Positions 1-6,996 of a DNA stretch of 9,586 bases are shown in pieces; positions within the stretch are counted from its first letter, which is position 1, and each line of letters starts with the position of its first letter. The notes under the pieces are model-generated. The model did not search any database and was not told the origin of the DNA. It saw only the letters and a program-made list of their open reading frames with translations. Source of the stretch: BRH-c25 sp035417425 (GTDB lineage Bacteria; Bacillota; Clostridia; Lutisporales; Lutisporaceae); the NCBI GenBank assembly GCA_035417425.1, contig DAOLPD010000118.1, forward strand, positions 1-9,586, read 5' to 3'. The position numbers and the translations under genes were made by a program.

Positions 1-681
1 CGTAACCCCTTCTATTCTGTCCTTCCCTTTAATATCAACAATTGTATGATTAAGGAGCAGCGGAATGCCATAATCCTCCAGGCACTGAACAACATTCCTT
101 ACCAACCCTCCCGGATAAGGCAGGGCTTCAGCGACCACCTTGACCCGGGCACCTTCAAGGGTTAGCCTTCTTGCCATGATCATACCGATATCCCCTGAGC
201 CGAGTATCACTATATTTCTTCCTACCATATAGCCCTCTTTATTGACAAACCTCTGTGCCGTACCCGCCGTAAATATGCCGCTTGGCCTTGTTCCCGGTAT
301 ATTTATTGCCCCCCTGGTCCTTTCCCTGCAGCCCATAGCCAATATTACCGCCTTTGCCTTTATATTTACAAGCCCCTCTGTTTTATTGACCATGCTGATA
401 ACCTTCTCTTCAGTTATGCTTAAGACCATTGTGTCCAGCTTGTATTCTATCCTCAGCTCCTTAAGCTCTTTTATAAACCGTTCGGCATATTCCGTTCCGG
501 TCAATTCCTCCCTGAATATATGAAGTCCGAATCCGTTGTGCACACATTGCTGCAATATGCCTCCCAGTTCCATTTCCCTATCAATGAGCAATACTGTTCC
601 GGCTCCATGTTTTTTTGCTTCTATTGCTGCTGCAAGGCCTGCCGGCCCGCCGCCGATTACAGCAATATCATACTCATTCAT
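1..681 (-). CDS. FAD/NAD(P)-dependent oxidoreductase, GlpB/HcnB-like (3' end outside window)
   Basis: This is the N-terminal 227 residues of a two-dinucleotide-binding-domain flavoprotein; the reading frame is open to the window edge. The start at 681 is supported by a TAGGAGGGG ribosome site that overlaps the stop of the upstream dehydrogenase gene (11-nt gap), so the two are translationally linked. A GGGPAG FAD-binding loop lies at residues 10-15, GGILQQC at 40-46, MGCRERTRG at 116-124 and a second Rossmann loop GSGDIG at 161-166 for NAD(P). This layout matches the FAD oxidoreductases (HcnB/sarcosine oxidase alpha-like) that follow GlpA-like dehydrogenases in clostridial glycerol operons. 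There they are thought to pass electrons from glycerol-3-phosphate oxidation to NAD(P) or another acceptor; that role is inferred. In related operons a small DUF1667 protein often comes next, which would lie outside the window. Confidence 0.85.
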   Translation of the reverse strand, partial: MNEYDIAVIGGGPAGLAAAIEAKKHGAGTVLLIDREMELGGILQQCVHNGFGLHIFREELTGTEYAERFIKELKELRIEYKLDTMVLSITEEKVISMVNKTEGLVNIKAKAVILAMGCRERTRGAINIPGTRPSGIFTAGTAQRFVNKEGYMVGRNIVILGSGDIGMIMARRLTLEGARVKVVAEALPYPGGLVRNVVQCLEDYGIPLLLNHTIVDIKGKDRIEGVT

Positions 682-692
682 AACAACCCCTC

Positions 693-2177
693 CTAAACTT
701 TCCTTGATGCTGCAGCAATGTCGTGAATATCCTCATATAAGCTGTTATCCTTGGTTTCTCCGGCCAATATATATGATTTGCGGTTGTTCTTTACAACGTC
801 TTTGATATCAATACCCAATTCCCTTGCAAGTATTTCCATAACTCTCGGTCCGCAAAAGCTTCCCTGGCACCGCCCCGAGCCCGGCCTTACCCTTTTTTTC
901 ACGCCATCCAGGGATCTGGCACCTGCCTTTCTGTGAATTGCATCAACTATTTCACCTTCCGTTATGCTTTCACACCTGCATATTATCCTCCCATATCTGG
1001 GGTCCTGTTTTATAAGTATTCTTTTATCCTCCTCGGAAAGCTCCATAAACCTTACAACCCTTCTTCTTACAGGATTAAAACCGGGATTAACCTCAAGCCC
1101 TCCCATTAATCCCTTTACTATATCTGCTACGTGTACTGCAATTGCGGGAGCTGCGGTCAGTCCCGGCGATTCGATTCCTGCGACATTTATAAATCCCTTT
1201 GCCTCCTTGGATTCACCTATGACAAAGTCATCTGTGCTTGATCTTGCTCTGATTCCCGCAAAGGCCGTAATAACTGCATTGGGCTTTAAGCCTTTCGCTG
1301 ACCTTGCCGATGCCTCCCATATATAAGAGATGCCTTCAAGGGTGGTCTGTACCGCTTCCCTATCCTCTATATCCTCCGCATCCGGACCGATAAATATATT
1401 GCCATGGATTGTAGGAGATATAAGGACTCCCTTGCCCGAATCAGAGGGGCATTGAAATATAACAGTATTTACAAAATTGCCCAGGCTTTTGTCAAACACG
1501 TTGTACTGCCCTCTTCTGGGCAGTATTTTAAAGCTTGGAGCAGCCACCATCTCGTTAACCTTGTCTGAATACAGCCCTGCACAATTAATTACAAATCTTG
1601 CTTCTGCGAATCTGTCTCCCATGTGCAGTCTGTATAGCCCATTCATTTTCTCAATTCTGGTTACTTCGCTGTCCAAAAAAAGCTCCACTCCGTTTTCCAC
1701 TGCATTCTCTGCCAGAGCTATAGCCAATTCCCACGGCGAAACTATACCGGCATTCCGGGCATACAATGCCCCAACCACTTCATCGCTTAAATTACCGTCT
1801 ATCTCATGTACTTTATCCTTACCGATTATCTCCATATCAGGCACACCATTAGCGATGCCCTGGTCATAAAGCTTTTGTATTGTCTTCATTTCCTCCGGGC
1901 TGAAAGCCAAAACAAGGGACCCGGTCTTTTTATAAGGGACATCAAGCTCACTGCACAGCTTTTCATACATTAAAGCCCCCGGGACATTAAACCTTGCTTT
2001 GAGAGTCCCCGGCTTTGCGTCATATCCGGCATGGACTATTGCACTGTTTGCCTTTGTTGTACCATCTGCAACATCACTGTTTTTTTCGATCAGAAGGATT
2101 TTGATATTGTACCTGGATAGTTCCCTTGCAATAGAGCAGCCTGTAATTCCCGCACCGATAACAGCTATATCATACAT
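693..2177 (-). CDS. glpA: GlpA-like FAD glycerol-3-phosphate dehydrogenase with C-terminal 2Fe-2S (BFD-like) domain
   Basis: The product (494 aa) is a DAO-family flavoprotein predicted to oxidise sn-glycerol-3-phosphate to dihydroxyacetone phosphate. The FAD loop GAGITG is at residues 8-13. A TTKANSAIVHAGYD segment near residue 40 and RRGQYNVFD near residue 220 fit this family. C-terminal Cys400, Cys402, Cys437 and Cys442 (CxC-x34-CxxxxC) form a BFD-type 2Fe-2S site, as in anaerobic GlpA and unlike aerobic GlpD. Cytosolic or peripheral location is likely; no signal peptide is seen. The start at 2177 has a GGAGG site 7 nt upstream. The gene sits between glpK and a second flavoprotein gene in the glp cluster. 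It is preceded by a roughly 250-nt leader with a terminator-like hairpin, suggesting GlpP-dependent antitermination. An L-2-hydroxyglutarate oxidase-like substrate is possible from the fold alone, but the operon context argues for glycerol-3-phosphate. Confidence 0.85.
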   Translation of the reverse strand: MYDIAVIGAGITGCSIARELSRYNIKILLIEKNSDVADGTTKANSAIVHAGYDAKPGTLKARFNVPGALMYEKLCSELDVPYKKTGSLVLAFSPEEMKTIQKLYDQGIANGVPDMEIIGKDKVHEIDGNLSDEVVGALYARNAGIVSPWELAIALAENAVENGVELFLDSEVTRIEKMNGLYRLHMGDRFAEARFVINCAGLYSDKVNEMVAAPSFKILPRRGQYNVFDKSLGNFVNTVIFQCPSDSGKGVLISPTIHGNIFIGPDAEDIEDREAVQTTLEGISYIWEASARSAKGLKPNAVITAFAGIRARSSTDDFVIGESKEAKGFINVAGIESPGLTAAPAIAVHVADIVKGLMGGLEVNPGFNPVRRRVVRFMELSEEDKRILIKQDPRYGRIICRCESITEGEIVDAIHRKAGARSLDGVKKRVRPGSGRCQGSFCGPRVMEILARELGIDIKDVVKNNRKSYILAGETKDNSLYEDIHDIAAASRKV

Positions 2178-2193
2178 TTCAGTTCCTCCAATG

Positions 2194-2259
2194 CCAGTAC
2201 CTTTGCAACACCTAAAAGCTGCGTATCATAATACAATAATCAGATGTCTCAGGTACTGG
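2194..2259 (-). repeat. 9-bp perfect inverted repeat in the dehydrogenase leader
   Basis: CCAGTACCT (2259-2251 on the minus strand) and its exact complement AGGTACTGG (2202-2194) are separated by 48 nt. The first copy follows the U-rich tail of the leader hairpin, and the second ends just before the GGAGG ribosome site of the dehydrogenase gene. In RNA the pairing could form a long-loop stem next to the ribosome site. Function is inferred only. Confidence 0.4.
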
Positions 2260-2266
2260 AGAATTC

Positions 2267-2325
2267 TGATAAAATAAAGCCGCACCAGTCTACACCTATC
2301 ATCCCATAGGTTAACTTGTGCGGCT
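2267..2325 (-). terminator. Leader terminator hairpin, candidate GlpP antitermination target
   Basis: On the minus strand an 8-bp GC-rich outer stem (AGCCGCAC with GTGCGGCT, 2325-2318 and 2285-2278) encloses a second 6-bp stem (ACCTAT with ATAGGT, loop GGGATG), with an asymmetric internal loop between them. It is followed immediately by the U-rich stretch TTTATTTTAT. Known biology: in Bacillus subtilis, GlpP with glycerol-3-phosphate binds the glpD leader RNA and prevents termination at a comparable inverted repeat. Here glpP is in the same cluster and the hairpin lies about 100 nt before a glycerol-3-phosphate dehydrogenase. A simple glpK terminator or attenuator is the alternative reading. 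Confidence 0.6.
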
Positions 2326-2381
2326 CTCCAAATCAAAAGCCCTCAATATTTGCATTTAATCATACACTGCATTTACATTTA

Positions 2382-2410
2382 ATTATATGCTAATACAGCA
2401 TTAGAATATA
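2382..2410 (-). promoter_or_regulatory. Weak candidate promoter ahead of the dehydrogenase leader
   Basis: A perfect TATAAT lies at 2387-2382 on the minus strand, but the matching -35 position (TATATT at 2410-2405, spacer 17) is poor. If real, it would start a leader of about 200 nt running through the hairpin at 2325-2267, the same order (promoter, terminator, gene) as the B. subtilis glpD leader. Read-through from glpK is equally possible. Confidence 0.25.
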
Positions 2411-2429
2411 CCAAAGGGCATAAATAAGA

Positions 2430-3920
2430 TTATTCTTCCCACTTAAGTGCCCTGCTGACAGCCTTTTTCCATCCGGCATACTTTTTATCCCTTAAGCTGC
2501 CATCCATAACAGGCTCAAATACCCTGTCAACATTCCACTTCTCGGCTATCTCATCCTTGCTGGCCCAGAATCCTACAGCAAGGCCTGCAAGGTATGCAGC
2601 ACCGAGTGCTGTAGTTTCAGTTACTTCAGGCCTGTAAATCGGTACACCGAGTATATCTGCCTGGAACTGCATCAGGAAATTGTTTGCAACAGCACCGCCG
2701 TCAACCTTCAATGCCTGGAGGTTGATCTTTGAGTCTTCCTGCATTGCTTCAAGCACGTCCCTGGTCTGATATGCAATTGATTCCAACGTTGCTCTTACTA
2801 TATGGTTCCTGTTGGCTCCTCTGGTCAGTCCCAGAATGCTGCCCCTTGCATACATATCCCAATAGGGGGCACCCAATCCTACGAAAGCAGGAACAACATA
2901 TACACCGTTGGTATCCGCAACTGCAGCTGCCATATCTTCGCTTGCCGCAGCATTGTCTATTATCTTCAATTCATCTCTAAGCCACTGAACTGATGCACCG
3001 GCTATAAAGATACTGCCTTCAAGGGCGTATTCAACTTTGCCGTCAAGGCCCCACGCTATGGTTGTCAGCAAGCCATTACTAGATGCAACTGCCTTCTCCC
3101 CTGTATTCATCAGCATGAAGCAGCCTGTTCCATATGTATTCTTGGCCATACCGGGCTTATAGCATGCCTGACCGAATAATGCCGCCTGCTGGTCTCCGGC
3201 TGCCCCTGCTATCGGTATTTCAGCACCGAAAAGCTCCATGTCGGTATTTCCATATACGCAGCTTGAAGGCTTTGCTTCCGGGAGCATTGCTTCGGGAATA
3301 TCCAGTTCCTCCAGTATTTCCTTATCCCAAACCAATTCATGTATATTAAACAGCATGGTCCTTGAAGCATTGGAGTAATCGGTTACATGAACCTTCCCCT
3401 TTGTCAGGTTCCAGATCAGCCATGTATCTATGTTTCCGAAGCACAACTCACCATTTTTTGCCCTTTCTCTTGCCCCCTCAACATTATCAAGTATCCATTT
3501 CACCTTTGTACCCGAGAAATACGCGTCTACGACGAGCCCGGTCTTGTTCCTTATTGTTTCAGCCAGTCCTTTTGCCTTAAGCTCATCACATATAGGTGCA
3601 GTCCTTCTGCACTGCCATACTATTGCATTGTATACGGGTTTGCCGGTACTCCTCTCCCAGACAACGGTGGTCTCTCTCTGGTTCGTAATACCTATCGCAG
3701 CTATATCATCAGCTCCGATGCCTATTTTATCCATAGCTTCTCTTGCAACACCGATCTGCGTATCCCAGATTTCCATAGGGTCATGCTCAACCCAGCCGGC
3801 CTTGGGATATATCTGTGTAAACTCCTTCTGTGCCACGCTGACTATCTTTCCGTCGTTGCCGAAAACAATCGCTCTTGAGCTTGTAGTACCTTGGTCTAAA
3901 GCCAATACATACTTCGCCAT
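2430..3920 (-). CDS. glpK: Glycerol kinase
   Basis: The product (496 aa, the size of B. subtilis GlpK) is an FGGY-family kinase that transfers phosphate from ATP to glycerol, giving sn-glycerol-3-phosphate in the cytoplasm. Visible motifs are the N-terminal phosphate loop ALDQGTTSSRA (7-17), NQRETTVVW (80-88), the FGGY signature YFSGTKVKWILDN (134-146), GAAGDQQAALFGQ (239-251, with catalytic Asp243) and VDGGAVANNFLMQFQADILG near the C-terminus. The start at 3920 follows GGGGGAA with good spacing; an in-frame ATG nine codons earlier lacks a better site. The residue aligned with the HPr-phosphorylated His of Bacillus and Enterococcus enzymes is Glu229 (MELFG), so activation by the phosphotransferase system seems absent. 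It lies 58 nt after glpF and before the dehydrogenase gene. Confidence 0.97.
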   Translation of the reverse strand: MAKYVLALDQGTTSSRAIVFGNDGKIVSVAQKEFTQIYPKAGWVEHDPMEIWDTQIGVAREAMDKIGIGADDIAAIGITNQRETTVVWERSTGKPVYNAIVWQCRRTAPICDELKAKGLAETIRNKTGLVVDAYFSGTKVKWILDNVEGARERAKNGELCFGNIDTWLIWNLTKGKVHVTDYSNASRTMLFNIHELVWDKEILEELDIPEAMLPEAKPSSCVYGNTDMELFGAEIPIAGAAGDQQAALFGQACYKPGMAKNTYGTGCFMLMNTGEKAVASSNGLLTTIAWGLDGKVEYALEGSIFIAGASVQWLRDELKIIDNAAASEDMAAAVADTNGVYVVPAFVGLGAPYWDMYARGSILGLTRGANRNHIVRATLESIAYQTRDVLEAMQEDSKINLQALKVDGGAVANNFLMQFQADILGVPIYRPEVTETTALGAAYLAGLAVGFWASKDEIAEKWNVDRVFEPVMDGSLRDKKYAGWKKAVSRALKWEE

Positions 3921-3978
3921 ATGTGTTCCCCCTTTATTTTTATTCAATGTCTTTATAGAGGTTAGTTAAATTATATCA

Positions 3979-4677
3979 TTACTGGAATAATCCCATATAC
4001 AAAAATGTGCCTAATATCGCGCCGACAATCGGCCCGAGTACCGGAACCCAGGAATAACCCCAATCATTTCCGCCCTTTCCGGCTATGGGCAGTATGGCAT
4101 GGGCTATACGAGGTCCAAGGTCACGGCAGGGATTGATTGCGTATCCGGTAGGCCCGCCGAGAGAGCAGCCTATTGCTGTAATCATTGCTGCGGTTACCAT
4201 CGGTCCAAGTCCGTCTGCAAGCTTATTGGCACCAATAGCCAGGCACATAAATGCCAGGACAGCAGTAACAAGCGCTTCTGTCAGGAAGTTTTTCCCATAG
4301 TCCCTTACGGCTGGAGCTGTACAGAACACACCCAGCTTTGCAGCCTTATCTTCCGTTATCGCCCAGTGCGGCAAGTATATCAACCATACTATTGTCGCAC
4401 CAATTATAGCTCCAAGCATCTGACCGGCTACTATTCCGGGAACCAGTGCCCAATCCAGCATTCCGGCTGCAGCATTAGCGATGGTAAGAGCCGGGTTAAA
4501 TGCTGTTCCCGGTGCTGCCAAAGCAGCCATGCCGACCGCAAGGCCCCAGCCTACCGCTATAACAATCCAGCCCGATGATTGTGACTTGGACTTGTTCAGT
4601 GTAACTGCCGCACATACGCCTCCGCCAAATATAATGAGTATCATTGCACCTATGAGCTCACTTAAAAATGGTGACAT
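3979..4677 (-). CDS. glpF: Glycerol uptake facilitator (aquaglyceroporin)
   Basis: The product (232 aa) is an MIP-family channel with six hydrophobic segments, predicted to sit in the cytoplasmic membrane and let glycerol diffuse in. The first half-helix motif is a normal NPA (61-63, FNPALTIA). The second reads NPC (182-184) within NPCRDLGPR, keeping the filter Arg185 and the Asp typical of glycerol facilitators. It is shorter than E. coli or B. subtilis GlpF (about 275-280 aa), mainly in the termini. I chose ATG 4677, where the hydrophobic MSPFLSELIGAMILII begins after AAGGGGGT. A 25-codon extension from a TTG at 4752 adds a charged leader with no family support. Downstream glpK would trap the imported glycerol. 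Confidence 0.95.
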   Translation of the reverse strand: MSPFLSELIGAMILIIFGGGVCAAVTLNKSKSQSSGWIVIAVGWGLAVGMAALAAPGTAFNPALTIANAAAGMLDWALVPGIVAGQMLGAIIGATIVWLIYLPHWAITEDKAAKLGVFCTAPAVRDYGKNFLTEALVTAVLAFMCLAIGANKLADGLGPMVTAAMITAIGCSLGGPTGYAINPCRDLGPRIAHAILPIAGKGGNDWGYSWVPVLGPIVGAILGTFLYMGLFQ

Positions 4678-4792
4678 AATATTTACCCCCTTCTTAATTA
4701 ATAATCTCCTAGCTATTTTCCAGAGTTGGTATTTCTGACCTCCCTTCTCCAATATTTCCTACGTCGCTGCCTTGACGTGAATACTAACGGCT

Positions 4793-5359
4793 TTACATGT
4801 ACCAAAGCTCCTTTTTACTGGTGGATACCCCCACTGCACCGGCATTAAGGCAGTCAATTACATCCTCTTTATCTCTTATCAGGCCGCCCGCTATTACCGG
4901 AATACTTGTTTTACCATGAACCTCTTTAATTACCTTTGGCATAATTCCGGGTAAGATCTCAATAGCATCCGGCTTTGTTGAATGTATGGATTCTATTCCG
5001 CTTGACAGTGACAGTGAGTCCAGTGCGAAGAGCCGCTGAATTATGAATATGCCGTTGTTTTTCGCTATTCTGATCAGGTTGCCTTTTGTGGTAATAATTC
5101 CATCCGGCTTTATATTGTTATGAAAATATCTTAAGGACACAGCATCTTTTGAAAAGCCTTCTATAAGGTCCATGTGCACAAAAACACACTTATCCGCACT
5201 TTTGAACCTGTCAACAATACCTGCAATATTCGAAATGTCCCCCTTCAGCAGGAAAACAATATTGCAGGGCGATTCTGCGGCAAGCTCGATATTGTTCAAA
5301 TCATTTATTGCCGCAATTATTGGGTTCTGATAAATCAATGGGAAGAATTTATTTGACAT
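4793..5359 (-). CDS. glpP: Glycerol-3-phosphate-responsive mRNA antiterminator GlpP
   Basis: The product (188 aa; B. subtilis GlpP is about 190) is a TIM-barrel-like RNA-binding regulator of glycerol genes. Family hallmarks are VHMDLIEGFSKD (61-72), PDGIITTKGNLI (85-96), DAIEILPGIMPKVI (131-144), PVIAGGLI (154-161) and GAVGVSTS (174-181). The barrel phosphate-binding loops in the last two segments are the likely glycerol-3-phosphate site. In B. subtilis the ligand-bound protein stabilises glp leader mRNA and allows read-through of a leader terminator. As the first gene of the cluster it would control it in cis, with the hairpin at 2325-2267 as the best visible target. The start at 5359 has GAGGAGG 7 nt upstream. 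The following glpF starts 115 nt downstream, a gap with only a weak 5-bp stem (ACGTC/GACGT). Confidence 0.95.
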   Translation of the reverse strand: MSNKFFPLIYQNPIIAAINDLNNIELAAESPCNIVFLLKGDISNIAGIVDRFKSADKCVFVHMDLIEGFSKDAVSLRYFHNNIKPDGIITTKGNLIRIAKNNGIFIIQRLFALDSLSLSSGIESIHSTKPDAIEILPGIMPKVIKEVHGKTSIPVIAGGLIRDKEDVIDCLNAGAVGVSTSKKELWYM

Positions 5360-5408
5360 AGGAATGCCTCCTCATTTTATGTATTAAAGCAACAAGCATG
5401 CCAAAGCA

Positions 5409-5438
5409 AAAAAGCGCTATTTTACTAGTTCCACTAGT
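5409..5438 (-). promoter_or_regulatory. Operator-like repeats in the glpP leader
   Basis: Two elements lie 50-80 nt before glpP. ACTAGT-N3-ACTAGT (5424-5438) can be read as both a direct and an inverted repeat. AAAGCGCTAT (5411-5420) matches the core of a CcpA catabolite-response (cre) site, though its flanks diverge. A possible extended -10 (TGGTAATAT) lies about 35 nt further upstream without a convincing -35. These are suggestions of regulation, not established sites. Confidence 0.25.
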
Positions 5439-5546
5439 GATATATGGAGCTTGATTGATAAATATTACCAGAATTTTTATTAAGCTGATAAAATATATTG
5501 ATAGAATGTACCAAATAGAATTGTGTTTTTGAAATGGGTCCTCCCA

Positions 5547-5574
5547 AATAAAAAAAAGCAGCTTAATAAGCTGC
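5547..5574 (-). terminator. Rho-independent terminator of msrAB
   Basis: GCAGCTTA-A-TAAGCTGC (5574-5558) forms a tight stem and is followed on the minus strand by a run of eight T residues and TATTT. It begins 15 nt after the msrAB stop codon, a textbook arrangement that separates msrAB from the glp cluster. Confidence 0.9.
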
Positions 5575-5588
5575 CTGAAATATTTATG

Positions 5589-6536
5589 CTATTTCACATA
5601 ATTTATAAAGTCCCCGTAACCTTCCTCTTCCATTTTTTCAACAGGTATAAATCTAAGTGAAGCACTGTTGATGCAGTACCTTAATCCCCCTTTGTCCTCG
5701 GGGCCGTCATCAAAAACATGCCCCAGGTGGCTGTCGCCTACCCGGCTCCTCACTTCCGTACGATGCATGAAATGACTTTTATCCTCTCTTTCCTTAAGCA
5801 CTGCCCGGTCAATAGGGCGGGTAAAGCTGGGCCATCCGCAGCCTGAATCATATTTGTCGTCGGAAAGGAACAAGGGCTCTCCTGTTACAATATCAACATA
5901 AATGCCTGCCTTATGGTTATCCCAGTATTCGTTTCTGAAGGGCAATTCTGTAGCATTCTCCTGCGTAACACTGTACTGGATATCGGATAGGGATTCTCTT
6001 ATTTCCTCCTCAGAGGGCTTTTCATACAATGCCGGGTCTACCTTCGGACGGGACACAGCCTTAAGGGAAGAAAAGTCGATATGGCAGTAGCCTCCGGGAT
6101 TTTTCTTCAAATAATCCTGGTGGTACTCCTCGGCAGGATAATAATTCTCCAGTTTCTTAACCTCGGTAACAATAGGTGCTTTATACTTCTGCTGCTCTTT
6201 GGCAATCACCCGCTCTATAGTCTCTTTATCATTTTCATCTGAATAATAAATGCCTGTGCGGTACTGGGTGCCCACGTCAGGCCCCTGCCTGTTCAATATT
6301 GTGGGATCTATTATCCTGAAAAAATACTCCAGTATCACTTCCAGGCTTGTTTTTTCCGCATCATAAATTACATGCACCGTTTCAGCATGCCCCGTGTAAG
6401 GAATATCGTAATAAGACGGGTTCTCCGTCTCCCCGTTGGCATATCCCACAGAAGTATCCACTACTCCCTCTATACGGGAGAAGTATTCCTCAACACCCCA
6501 GAAGCACCCTCCGGCAAGCCATATTTCTTTATTCAT
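5589..6536 (-). CDS. msrAB: Bifunctional peptide methionine sulfoxide reductase MsrA/MsrB
   Basis: The product (315 aa) is a fusion repairing both stereoisomers of methionine sulfoxide in proteins. The MsrA part (about 1-157) starts with GGCFWG, so Cys11 is the catalytic thiol. GTQYRTGIYY (89-98), EEYHQDYL (136-143) and GGYCHIDF, whose Cys151 is the probable resolving thiol, also fit. The MsrB part (about 175-310) has SGCGWPSF (Cys233, resolving), a DSHLGHVFDDGP block and RYCINSASLRF with catalytic Cys288. The paired CxxC motifs that bind zinc in many MsrB proteins are absent: YVDIVTGEPLF stands where YVCxxCGxPLF would be. The start at 6536 uses AAGGTGAT; in-frame upstream codons have no family match. 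No signal peptide is seen, so it acts in the cytoplasm with thioredoxin as likely reductant. Its promoter overlaps the mazEF palindrome. Confidence 0.96.
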   Translation of the reverse strand: MNKEIWLAGGCFWGVEEYFSRIEGVVDTSVGYANGETENPSYYDIPYTGHAETVHVIYDAEKTSLEVILEYFFRIIDPTILNRQGPDVGTQYRTGIYYSDENDKETIERVIAKEQQKYKAPIVTEVKKLENYYPAEEYHQDYLKKNPGGYCHIDFSSLKAVSRPKVDPALYEKPSEEEIRESLSDIQYSVTQENATELPFRNEYWDNHKAGIYVDIVTGEPLFLSDDKYDSGCGWPSFTRPIDRAVLKEREDKSHFMHRTEVRSRVGDSHLGHVFDDGPEDKGGLRYCINSASLRFIPVEKMEEEGYGDFINYVK

Positions 6537-6627
6537 AAAATCACCTTCCCTTTGATTACCAATGTTATTTATATTATAATACCACTTCTTCGACAGTCTT
6601 AGCCAAATTTTATTTTTCATGAAATCA

Positions 6628-6656
6628 TTCACATTTAAGAATCAATAGTATATACT
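6628..6656 (+). promoter_or_regulatory. Sigma-A-like promoter for mazEF
   Basis: TTCACA (6628-6633, 5 of 6 to consensus), a 17-nt spacer and TATACT (6651-6656, 5 of 6) would start transcription near 6663, about 80 nt before mazE. The -10 lies inside the left arm of the palindrome 6643-6671, as expected for an autorepressed toxin-antitoxin promoter. Confidence 0.6.
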
Positions 6657-6671
6657 ATGTATATACTATTG
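6643..6671. repeat. 29-bp palindromic operator between msrAB and mazEF
   Basis: Thirteen-base arms, CAATAGTATATAC and GTATATACTATTG, match perfectly around a 3-nt centre (TAT). Both flanking promoters overlap it. E. coli mazEF is autorepressed through an AT-rich alternating palindrome of similar look in its promoter, so this is the likely binding site of the MazE/MazEF encoded 74 bp to the right. A different regulator of msrAB is the alternative. Confidence 0.65.
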
Positions 6672-6676
6672 GTCAA
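6647..6676 (-). promoter_or_regulatory. Sigma-A-like promoter for msrAB
   Basis: On the minus strand TTGACC (6676-6671, 5 of 6), an 18-nt spacer and TATACT (6652-6647, 5 of 6) would start msrAB transcription near 6640, leaving a leader of about 100 nt. Its core is interleaved with the plus-strand mazEF promoter, and the palindrome fills the space between the two -35 boxes. Confidence 0.5.
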
Positions 6677-6744
6677 TGAAGATCATCGTCAAGCAAGCCT
6701 GCAGATTCCAGGCAGTAATTTGATAATAAAGGGAGTGATTCCTC

Positions 6745-6996
6745 ATGTATAGTACAAAGGTTCAGAAGTGGGGCAACAGCCAGGGTGTAAGAATTCCCAA
6801 ATATATATTGGAAAAGGCAAAGCTGAATGAAGGAGATGCGGTAGAAATATCCGTTGAGGATGACAGAATAATCATATTCCAGCCGAAACGCCAGCTAAAG
6901 CAATATACAATTAATGAATTGTTTGAGAATTACAAAGCTGAATACAAACCTGAAGAACCGGATTGGGGCGAACCGGCCGGCAAAGAGGAGTGGTAA
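6745..6996 (+). CDS. mazE: MazE antitoxin (AbrB-fold)
   Basis: The product (83 aa, close to E. coli MazE in length) neutralises the MazF ribonuclease encoded next. The N-terminal SpoVT/AbrB swapped-hairpin DNA-binding domain spans about residues 1-48 (KVQKWGNSQGVRIP, then GDAVEISVEDDRIII). The acidic C-terminal tail ends in PDWGEPAGKEEW, the same DWGEP-xxKE-W ending that in E. coli MazE wraps around MazF. The start has GGGAGTG upstream with standard spacing. The stop is two bases before the mazF start. Autoregulation is likely through the palindrome at 6643-6671. Confidence 0.93.
   Translation: MYSTKVQKWGNSQGVRIPKYILEKAKLNEGDAVEISVEDDRIIIFQPKRQLKQYTINELFENYKAEYKPEEPDWGEPAGKEEW

Noticed and set aside
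3387..3969. Long plus-strand frames antisense to glpK
   Set aside because: They lack ribosome sites and protein-like features and are explained by the codon bias of glpK on the other strand.
4678..4752. 25-codon N-terminal extension of glpF from a TTG codon
   Set aside because: The extension is charged and unlike GlpF termini; ATG 4677 has a good AAGGGGGT site and starts the first membrane helix.
6501..6506. Possible selenocysteine at the MsrA active site, as in some Clostridia
   Set aside because: The codon is a normal TGC cysteine, and no in-frame TGA is present.
6537..6632. Longer msrAB start with 32 extra residues
   Set aside because: MsrA homology begins at MNKEIWLAGGCFWG; the upstream frame has no family match and is not preceded by a ribosome site.
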